DNA from: Chitinophagia bacterium
GTDB taxonomy: Bacteria > Bacteroidota > Bacteroidia > Chitinophagales > Chitinophagaceae
Assembly (NCBI GenBank): GCA_010027295.1
Contig: RGVM01000114.1
Span: 1 to 7,620, forward strand
Reading direction: 5' to 3'
Length of the DNA stretch: 7,620 bases
The position numbers and the translations under genes are program-made. Shown one piece after another: positions 1 through 5,711 of the stretch; the first letter of the stretch is position 1, and each line of letters opens with the position of its first letter. The notes under the pieces were generated by a model that searched no databases, was not told the DNA's origin, and was given only the letters and a program-made list of their open reading frames with translations.

Positions 1-406
1 GCGGGATGCTGAACCCGATGAGGTAGTTGAAGTCGTTCTTGAGCCCGCCATACTCGACCTTCACGAACGGGGTCACGTATCGGCTCGACGTGCCTTCGAG
101 TCGAACCTCCCAGCCGGGGCGGACGCCGTTGAGGTGCGCGAAGTCGAGGGACGAGCTCTGCACGTGCACGGCGTCGAGGTGGGCCGCGGCGTCTACGCGC
201 AGCCACGAAGTGGGGAATGCGGTGAGGCCGACCCGGGCACGGGCCGACGAGAGGCCGGGTCCCAGGGCGGCGTTTGCGGTCAGCGAGCTGTTGACGAAGA
301 GACGCCCCGTTCCGTCGACATCGTGCTCCACGCCCACGCCGCCCGTGATCATGGGCGAGGCGAGAATGCCTGACGTGTAGTGGGTCTGAAGTCCGTTCTC
401 GGGACC
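1..406 (-). CDS. Beta-barrel-like outer membrane segment, partial, in the same open frame as the peptidase fragment
   Basis: I do not recognise a specific family. The minus frame that begins as a peptidase stays open to the window edge, but from about position 406 its character changes to alternating polar and hydrophobic strands separated by Gly/Asp/Asn-rich turns. Examples are GRLFVNSSLTANAALG, ARVGLTAF, WLRVDAAAHLDAVHV, and near the edge TPFVKVEYGG followed by NDFNYLIGFSIP. This pattern is typical of an outer membrane beta-barrel, possibly near its C-terminus, where a strand often ends with an aromatic residue. No stop codon is seen before base 1, so the true end lies outside. Nothing in M20 peptidases resembles it, so either the frame is a join of two unrelated genes or the barrel call is wrong. 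The barrel assignment is an inference from strand periodicity only. Confidence 0.4.
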
Positions 407-856
407 GATGCGCCCAAGCTTCATTCGCGTCACGGCGTCCGCCAAAACCTGGATAGCGTTGATCCCGTGCTCTGGATCCTTGCCCGCGTGGGCCGGCTTC
501 CCTTCGATGAACACCCGCAGGTGATCGTGCGTCGCGGTTCGGGTGACGAACGTGCCTACCGGTGGGCCGGTATCGAGCACGTAGCCGTAGTCTAGATTCA
601 GGTCCTCGATCTTCAGCACGCTCGCGCCAAGAAGGCCGATCTCCTCGGCAACCGAGAGCAGCAAGTACACGTCACCGTGCGGAAGACCACTCTCACGAAG
701 CGCCAGAACCGCTTCGATCGCCGGGGCCATGCCTCCCTTATCGTCCGCGCCTAGGATCGACGTGCCGTCTGAGCGAATGACGCCGTCGTCCTCAATCACC
801 AATACAGCGCTCGCGGCTCCGCCCGAGACATCGAGTCGGCCGAGGTCCTCTGGATC
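407..856 (-). pseudogene. Peptidase T-like M20 metallopeptidase, internal fragment lacking both ends
   Basis: Members of this family are cytoplasmic, di-zinc aminopeptidases acting on short peptides. Read on the minus strand, the fragment shows the family core in order: [19 protein letters not shown] (bridging metal Asp in GADD), then SVAEEIGLLGAS (catalytic and metal-binding Glu pair), VLDTG (metal Asp), and the dimerisation-domain stretch KPAHAG...HGINAIQVLADAV ending in MKLGRI. The N-terminal HxD zinc motif that should lie upstream of the GADD segment is absent: the frame there reads RLDVS and then low-sense sequence up to a stop near 950, with no credible start codon. After LGRI the expected NIG/GG.A.NIVP segment and the C-terminal His are replaced by a barrel-like sequence. 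Leu and Arg codons are mixed (CTT, CTA, TTG, CGA, CGT), unlike the C-ending codons of icd. It cannot be a working peptidase as it stands. Confidence 0.65.
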
Positions 857-879
857 AACATCACACGCCGCTTTGCAAG

Positions 880-928
880 AGAGGCCCGAAAGGCCGCACA
901 CAGGGGGTGACTCTCGGGCCTTTGTTTT
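880..928 (+). terminator. Candidate rho-independent terminator upstream of icd
   Basis: AGGCCCGA at 882-889 pairs perfectly with TCGGGCCT at 914-921, extendable by one G-T and one A-T pair, and is followed on the plus strand by TTTGTTTT. The 24-base loop is long for a terminator, and an alternative pairing of GAGAG (879-883) with CTCTC (911-915) exists. If real, it would end a plus-strand gene lying to the left, yet no plus-strand gene is visible there. That mismatch fits the idea that the original left neighbour of icd is missing. Confidence 0.4.
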
Positions 929-935
929 ACATTTG
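928..935 (+). promoter_or_regulatory. Bacteroidota-type -7 promoter element for icd
   Basis: TACATTTG fits the Bacteroidota sigma-ABfr -7 consensus TAnnTTTG and lies 25 bases before the icd ATG, which would give a leader of roughly 20 bases. No TTTG-type -33 box occurs at the usual 19-23 base spacing; the nearest are at 921-924 (too close) and 872-875 (too far). The leader CCTTAACCGTCAATTACCGC has no Shine-Dalgarno sequence, which is common in this phylum. Confidence 0.45.
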
Positions 936-960
936 CACACCCTTAACCGTCAATTACCGC

Positions 961-2193
961 ATGAAACAGAAGATCAAGGTCGCCAATCCCGTGGTGGAAC
1001 TCGATGGCGACGAAATGACCCGCATCATCTGGAGGTTCATCAAGGACAAGCTGATCCTCCCCTACCTCGACATCGACATCCGCTACTACGACCTCGGCCT
1101 CGAGCACCGTGACGCGACCGACGACAAGGTCACCGTGGACGCCGCCAACGCGATCCGCGAGCACGGGGTCGGCATCAAGTGCGCCACCATCACGCCCGAC
1201 GAGGCACGCGTGAAGGAATTCAGCCTGAAGCAGATGTGGAAGAGCCCCAACGGGACCATCCGCAACATCCTCGATGGGACCGTCTTCCGCGAGCCCATTG
1301 TCATACGCAACATCCCCCGGCTGGTGACGACATGGGACCGGCCCATCATCGTGGGCAGGCATGCCTTCGGCGACCAGTACCGGGCGACCGACTTCGTCGT
1401 CCCCGGCAAGGGCAGGCTCACTGTCAGGTTCGAGGGCGAGGACGGGAAAGTCATCGAGCACGAGGTCTTCGCCTTCAAGGGCGGTGGCGTGGCCCTCGCG
1501 ATGTACAACACCGACGAGAGCATCCGCGGCTTCGCCCGCAGCTGCATGAACATGGCCCTGCAGAAGGGATGGCCGCTCTACCTGAGCACCAAGAACACGA
1601 TTCTCAAGAAATACGACGGCCGCTTCAAGGACATCTTCCAGGAGGTCTTCGATGCCGAGTTCAAGCAGCGCTTCGACACGGCGGGCATCACCTACGAGCA
1701 CCGGCTCATCGACGACATGGTCGCCAGCGCCATGAAATGGAACGGAGGCTTCATCTGGGCCTGCAAGAACTACGACGGCGACGTGCAGAGCGACTCCGTG
1801 GCCCAGGGCTACGGCTCCCTGGGGCTCATGACCTCCGTGCTCGTCACGCCCGACGGCAAGACGATGGAGGCCGAGGCCGCCCATGGCACCGTGACGCGAC
1901 ACTACCGCGAACACCAGAAGGGCCGCCCCACCAGCACCAACCCGATCGCATCCATCTTCGCATGGACGCGGGGGCTCGCCTTCCGCGGCAAACTCGACGG
2001 CAACCAGCCCCTCATCGACTTCGCAGAGGCCCTCGAGGCCGTCTGCATAGAGACCGTCGAAAGCGGCAAGATGACCAAGGACCTCGCAGTGTGCATCCAT
2101 GGCAACAAGGTCAGCCACGGCGAGCACTACCTGCACACGGAGGAATTCCTAGACGCCATCGATGCAAACCTCTCGAAGAGGCTATCATCCTAA
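961..2193 (+). CDS. icd: NADP-dependent isocitrate dehydrogenase, eukaryote-like homodimeric type
   Basis: Oxidative decarboxylation of isocitrate to 2-oxoglutarate with NADPH formation, TCA cycle, cytoplasm. At 410 residues it matches the IDH1/IDH2-like subfamily from end to end. Visible motifs: [13 protein letters not shown] at the N-terminus; KCATITPDE; substrate-binding KSPNGTIRN with Ser95; [14 protein letters not shown] with Arg133, equivalent to human IDH1 Arg132 and intact; metal ligands Asp251, Asp274 and Asp278 in IDDMVA and YDGDVQSD; and the cofactor segment [16 protein letters not shown], where Arg313-His314 indicate NADP rather than NAD. ATG 961 is chosen because homologues begin just before the [11 protein letters not shown] segment; an in-frame ATG at 907 would add 18 residues lying across the promoter. 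It is probably cotranscribed with the downstream flavin/Fe-S dehydrogenase. No key residue is missing, so the enzyme should be active. Confidence 0.96.
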   Translation: MKQKIKVANPVVELDGDEMTRIIWRFIKDKLILPYLDIDIRYYDLGLEHRDATDDKVTVDAANAIREHGVGIKCATITPDEARVKEFSLKQMWKSPNGTIRNILDGTVFREPIVIRNIPRLVTTWDRPIIVGRHAFGDQYRATDFVVPGKGRLTVRFEGEDGKVIEHEVFAFKGGGVALAMYNTDESIRGFARSCMNMALQKGWPLYLSTKNTILKKYDGRFKDIFQEVFDAEFKQRFDTAGITYEHRLIDDMVASAMKWNGGFIWACKNYDGDVQSDSVAQGYGSLGLMTSVLVTPDGKTMEAEAAHGTVTRHYREHQKGRPTSTNPIASIFAWTRGLAFRGKLDGNQPLIDFAEALEAVCIETVESGKMTKDLAVCIHGNKVSHGEHYLHTEEFLDAIDANLSKRLSS

Positions 2194-2235
2194 ACCAGGC
2201 CAGGCAGACATCAGGTGGAACCACTGCAGCGTACG

Positions 2236-5157
2236 ATGAGGGAGAAGCTGGAACGCCTCTCCCGGGAGCTGGGGGGAGAACTCCACTTCGATGACAAGAT
2301 GCGCGTGCTCTATGCCACCGACGCATCCGCATACCGCGAGTGGCCGCTGGCCGTCGCCATCCCGAAGGACGCCGAGGACATCCGCAGGCTCATGGCCTTC
2401 GCCAGGCGCGAAGGCACTTCCCTGATCCCTCGGACGGCAGGCACTTCGCTGGCGGGACAGGTCGTCGGCAACGGTATCGTCGTGGACGTCTCAAGACGCT
2501 TCACCCGCATCCTCGAGCTGAACGCCGAAGAGAGATGGGTGCGCGTCGAGCCCGGTGTGGTACGCGACGAGCTCAACCTCTTCCTGCGTCCCCACGGACT
2601 CTTCTTCGGACCCGAGACATCCACCGCCAACCGCGCCATGATCGGTGGGATGGTGGGTAACAACTCATGCGGCTCCAACTCTGTCGTCTACCGAAGCACC
2701 CGCGAACACCTGCTCTCGGTGAAGGCCATCCTGAGTGATGGCACAGAAGTCGAGTTCTCGGCACTCGACATCGACGCCTTCCATGCCAAATGCGAGCGGC
2801 AGGACCTTGAGGGGGCCATCTATCGACACATCCGATCGACGCTATCGGACTATGAAAACCAGGTGTCGATCCGACAGGAATTTCCGAAAAAGAGCGTCGA
2901 GCGCCGCAATACGGGCTATGCCATCGACCTCCTGCTGGAGTCGGCGCCCTTCACGGCCGGAGGCCCCGACTTCAACTTCTGCACCCTCATCGCGGGCTCC
3001 GAAGGCACACTCGCCTTCCTAACAGAGATAAAACTTTCGCTGGTGGAGCTCCCGCCCAAGGAGACGGGCCTGCTCTGCGCCCATTTCCATACCATCGACG
3101 AGTCGCTTCACGCGAACCTCGTCGCCTTGCGGCACGGACCCTCCGCCTGCGAGCTCATCGACCACTACGTGCTCGAATGCACGAAGGACAACCCCGAACA
3201 GCGTCGCAACCGATTCTTCGTACAGGGCGATCCCGGCGCCATCCTCGTTGTGGAGTTCCGTCGCGACACGAGGGAAGAGATTGAGAAACTGGCAGCCCGT
3301 GTCGAAGCAGAGATGCGCGCGGCCGGACTGGGCTTCCACTTCCCGTTGCTCTTCGGGGACGACACCAAGCGCATTTGGAACCTTCGCAAGGCCGGCCTCG
3401 GACTACTCAGCAACCTTCCGGGCGACGAGAAGGCCGTCGCCGTCATCGAGGATACGGCCGTCGACGTGAACGACCTTCCCGCCTATATCTCGGAGTTCAA
3501 CCAGATCCTCAAACGCCACGGACTCTACAGTGTCCACTATGCCCACGCAGGCTCGGGCGAACTGCATCTGAGGCCCATCATCAACCTCAAGACGGAGGAA
3601 GGGCACAGGCTCTTCCGCACCATCGCCGAGGAGATCGCAGACCTGGTCAAGAAATACGGAGGCTCCCTCAGTGGCGAACATGGTGATGGAAGACTCCGCG
3701 GCGAGTTCATCCCCCGCATGGTCGGAGAGCGCAACTACCGGCTCCTGCAAGGAATCAAGAAATCCTGGGACCCACAGAATATCCTCAACCCCGGAAAGAT
3801 CACCGACACGCCTCCGATGGACCGCTTCCTGCGCTACGAGCCCGGGCAGCAAACACCACCTTTCGAGACAGTCTTCCGTTTCCGCGACCAGGACATCCTC
3901 CAGCACGCAGAACAGTGCAACGGCTCCGGCGACTGCCGCAAGTCGCAACTCTCCGGCGGCACCATGTGCCCGTCGTACATGGCCACGCGCGATGAGAAGG
4001 ACACCACCCGTGCCCGTGCCAACATCCTGAGGGAGTTCCTCACCCGCTCCGACAAGACCAACCGGTATGACCACTGCGAGATCTACGAAGTGATGGACCT
4101 CTGCCTGAGCTGCAAGGGCTGCAAGTCGGAATGCCCTTCGAACGTCGATGTGGCCAAGCTGAAAGCCGAGTTCCTACAACATTGGTACGATGCGAACGGA
4201 GCCCCGATGCGCGCGCACCTCATCGCCCGTTTCACCACGCTCTCGCGGCTCGGCATGCTGGCGCCGAGGCTCTACAACCTGGCGATGACGCATCCGGCCA
4301 TCAGTCGGCTCGTCAAGCGGCTCTCCGGCTTCGCGCCCGACAGGTCGCTGCCCACCCTGGCGGACCAGAGCCTGCGCGCATGGTACCGCAGGCATGTGAG
4401 GGAACGCCAGCCCGGACCGTTCCCCAACGGTCATGTTCACCTCTTCTGCGACGAGTTCACGAACTACAACGACACCCATATCGGCCGGAAAGCCATCCTC
4501 CTCCTCGAGCGACTCGGCTACGAGGTGAGGATGCCAGCGCACCAGGAGAGCGGACGCACCTGGCTCTCCAAGGGCTTCGTGAGGAAGGCAAAGGCGATTG
4601 CGAACCGGAACATAGAAAGCCTATCGGGCCTCGTGACAGAGGACGCGCCGCTCGTCGGGATCGAACCGTCGGCCATCCTTGCGTTCCGCGACGAGTATCC
4701 CGACCTCGCGACGGATGCCAACCTCGACGCGTCCCGGAGCCTGGCGGGACTTTCCCTCCTGTTCGACGAGTTCATCGCAAGGGAGATGGACAAGGGCCGA
4801 ATCGATCCCCGTCTGTTCACTGACCGTCCATGTGAAGTACTGCTCCACGGCCACTGCCAGCAGAAGGCCGTGGGCGACCTGTCCGCCACCGTCCGGATGC
4901 TCTCCCTCCCGCGGGGATACAAGGTGCGCCCGATTCCCTCGGGCTGCTGCGGCATGGCCGGCTCCTTCGGTTACGAAGCCGAACATTTCGACATCTCCAA
5001 CCGAATCGGCGAACTGGTGCTCTTCCCTGCTGTCCGCAAGGCAGCGCCCGACACCGTCATCGCAGCCCCCGGCACCAGTTGCAGGCACCAGGTCAAGGAC
5101 GGCACCGGGCGCCAAGCCCTTCACCCCGTCGAAGTACTCTGGGATGCCCTTGCCTGA
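2236..5157 (+). CDS. FAD-linked oxidase / 4Fe-4S / CCG-domain fusion; D-2-hydroxyacid dehydrogenase (GlcD-GlcF-like, YdiJ-like)
   Basis: A single-chain fusion equivalent to GlcD plus GlcF. It should oxidise a D-2-hydroxyacid (D-lactate, glycolate or D-2-hydroxyglutarate are candidates) and pass electrons through Fe-S centres, probably to quinone or another carrier. Residues are numbered from GTG 2215. The PCMH-type FAD domain has RTAGTSLAGQVVGNG near 75-90 and GGMVGNNSCGSNS near 143-156. The FAD-oxidase C-terminal domain includes AGSEGTLAFLTEI, HYAHAGSGELHLRP and SGEHGDGRLRGEFIPRM and closes with DPQNILNPGKI near 520. The ferredoxin-like part has Cys568, Cys574 and Cys585 (CNGSGDCR...MCPSY), then Cys630, 633, 636 and 640 (CxxCxxCxxxCP). 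The CCG domain contains HGHCQQKA (Cys881) and SGCCGMAGSFGYE (Cys911-912). Length is normal for the family and no signal peptide is seen. GTG 2215 would add seven residues; ATG 2236 is preferred because Bacteroidota rarely use GTG. The exact substrate cannot be read from sequence. Confidence 0.92.
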   Translation: MREKLERLSRELGGELHFDDKMRVLYATDASAYREWPLAVAIPKDAEDIRRLMAFARREGTSLIPRTAGTSLAGQVVGNGIVVDVSRRFTRILELNAEERWVRVEPGVVRDELNLFLRPHGLFFGPETSTANRAMIGGMVGNNSCGSNSVVYRSTREHLLSVKAILSDGTEVEFSALDIDAFHAKCERQDLEGAIYRHIRSTLSDYENQVSIRQEFPKKSVERRNTGYAIDLLLESAPFTAGGPDFNFCTLIAGSEGTLAFLTEIKLSLVELPPKETGLLCAHFHTIDESLHANLVALRHGPSACELIDHYVLECTKDNPEQRRNRFFVQGDPGAILVVEFRRDTREEIEKLAARVEAEMRAAGLGFHFPLLFGDDTKRIWNLRKAGLGLLSNLPGDEKAVAVIEDTAVDVNDLPAYISEFNQILKRHGLYSVHYAHAGSGELHLRPIINLKTEEGHRLFRTIAEEIADLVKKYGGSLSGEHGDGRLRGEFIPRMVGERNYRLLQGIKKSWDPQNILNPGKITDTPPMDRFLRYEPGQQTPPFETVFRFRDQDILQHAEQCNGSGDCRKSQLSGGTMCPSYMATRDEKDTTRARANILREFLTRSDKTNRYDHCEIYEVMDLCLSCKGCKSECPSNVDVAKLKAEFLQHWYDANGAPMRAHLIARFTTLSRLGMLAPRLYNLAMTHPAISRLVKRLSGFAPDRSLPTLADQSLRAWYRRHVRERQPGPFPNGHVHLFCDEFTNYNDTHIGRKAILLLERLGYEVRMPAHQESGRTWLSKGFVRKAKAIANRNIESLSGLVTEDAPLVGIEPSAILAFRDEYPDLATDANLDASRSLAGLSLLFDEFIAREMDKGRIDPRLFTDRPCEVLLHGHCQQKAVGDLSATVRMLSLPRGYKVRPIPSGCCGMAGSFGYEAEHFDISNRIGELVLFPAVRKAAPDTVIAAPGTSCRHQVKDGTGRQALHPVEVLWDALA

Positions 5158-5195
5158 TGCAGGCTTCCCGACGATATCCATCTTCGCCGCGGGTA

Positions 5196-5264
5196 TTGAA
5201 GGGGGAATTCAACAAGGACGGACACAGCCTCCCGGTCGGAGGACCCCCGCCAAAGGCGGACCGG
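5196..5264. terminator. GC-rich hairpin cluster between convergent genes; possible bidirectional terminator
   Basis: The gap between the two convergent stops holds several inverted repeats: TTGAA (5196-5200) with TTCAA (5208-5212); CCTCC (5228-5232) with GGAGG (5238-5242); CCGCC (5247-5251) with GGCGG (5255-5259) around an AAA loop; and an outer pair CCGGTC (5232-5237) with GACCGG (5259-5264). No T-run follows on either strand, so intrinsic termination is unproven. Position and stem strength are the only support. Nothing else is visible in the gap. Confidence 0.4.
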
Positions 5265-5278
5265 TATTGGGTCGTGGG

Positions 5279-5689
5279 TCAATAGAAGAAAAAGAAAAAG
5301 AAGGCAGCGGTATTCCTCCTCCGTACGCCCTCCATATATCCGATCGTGCGTCGGGAACCGTCCATGACGCGGCCGTCCTCCAGGTATCCGATGGTACGTC
5401 GCGACCCGTCCATGACCCGGTCGCCATCGAGATACCCGATCGTGCGCCGGGAACCGTCCATCACGCGGTCATCCTCCAGATAACCGATGGTGCGACGTGA
5501 GCCGTCCAACACACGTTGGTCCTCGAAGTATCCGATCGTCCGACGCGAGCCGTCCATCACCCGGCCATCCTCGATGTAGCCCACCGTTCGCCGGCTGCCA
5601 TCCATCAGTCGCTGCGCCCGGAGGCCCATGCCCGGAAGCAGAAGGAACAGGAACAAAAGTAGGCTGAGTGGAGCTCTCATCGTTTTCAT
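5279..5689 (-). CDS. Secreted six-repeat protein with poly-Phe C-terminus; 4-fold beta-flower-like
   Basis: Function unknown. From ATG 5689 it has 136 residues. An n-region (MKTMR), a hydrophobic core of Leu/Phe (about residues 6-19) and GLRAQ form a signal peptide, probably cut next to Ala25-Gln26. Residues 28-123 are six 16-residue repeats of the form VMDGSRRTIGYLEDGR. The end reads RRNTAA, then six Phe and one Tyr, then TGA. From memory, Bacteroidales proteins called 4-fold beta-flower proteins have the same build (signal peptide, repeats containing SYRTIGY-like cores, a run of Phe at the very end); this match is recall, not a search. Two further in-frame starts exist: ATG 5695, and ATG 5710, which lies one base after the stop of the symporter. 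ATG 5689 gives the most natural signal peptide. The protein is expected in the periplasm or outside the cell. A promoter of its own is not evident, so it is probably cotranscribed with the symporter. Confidence 0.8.
   Translation of the reverse strand: MKTMRAPLSLLLFLFLLLPGMGLRAQRLMDGSRRTVGYIEDGRVMDGSRRTIGYFEDQRVLDGSRRTIGYLEDDRVMDGSRRTIGYLDGDRVMDGSRRTIGYLEDGRVMDGSRRTIGYMEGVRRRNTAAFFFFFFY
5321..5608 (-). repeat. Six tandem 48-base units coding for VMDGSRRTIGYxEDxR
   Basis: On the minus strand the units read LMDGSRRTVGYIEDGR, VMDGSRRTIGYFEDQR, VLDGSRRTIGYLEDDR, VMDGSRRTIGYLDGDR, VMDGSRRTIGYLEDGR and VMDGSRRTIGYMEGVR. DGSRRT and GY are invariant. The codons differ from unit to unit: Ser is AGC, TCG, TCA, TCC, TCG and TCC in order, and the two Arg codons vary as well. 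Confidence 0.95.
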
Positions 5690-5711
5690 TTGCATTCGAG
5701 AATGTGGCATG

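Noticed and set aside
27..780. Several overlapping plus-strand open frames of 70-120 codons at the left end
   Set aside because: Low-complexity Arg/Ser/Pro/Ala translations with no family features, while the minus frame shows peptidase motifs.
880..928. tRNA or other structured RNA gene
   Set aside because: A single long-loop hairpin only; no cloverleaf, no CCA end and no recognisable riboswitch core.
907..960. Upstream in-frame ATG for icd
   Set aside because: It would add 18 residues not found in the family and would place the start upstream of the likely -7 promoter element.
943..2136. Long minus-strand open frame (397 codons) opposite icd
   Set aside because: It is the exact antisense shadow of a highly conserved enzyme in GC-rich DNA with strong third-position bias; the translation is rich in Val, Asp and Gly with no recognisable domain.
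1179..2294. Second plus-strand frame of 371 codons overlapping icd
   Set aside because: Arg/His/Pro-rich out-of-frame reading of icd; the icd frame has all the catalytic motifs.
5321..5608. CRISPR-like or minisatellite array
   Set aside because: The 48-base periodicity is coding repeats without spacers, and the codons differ between units.
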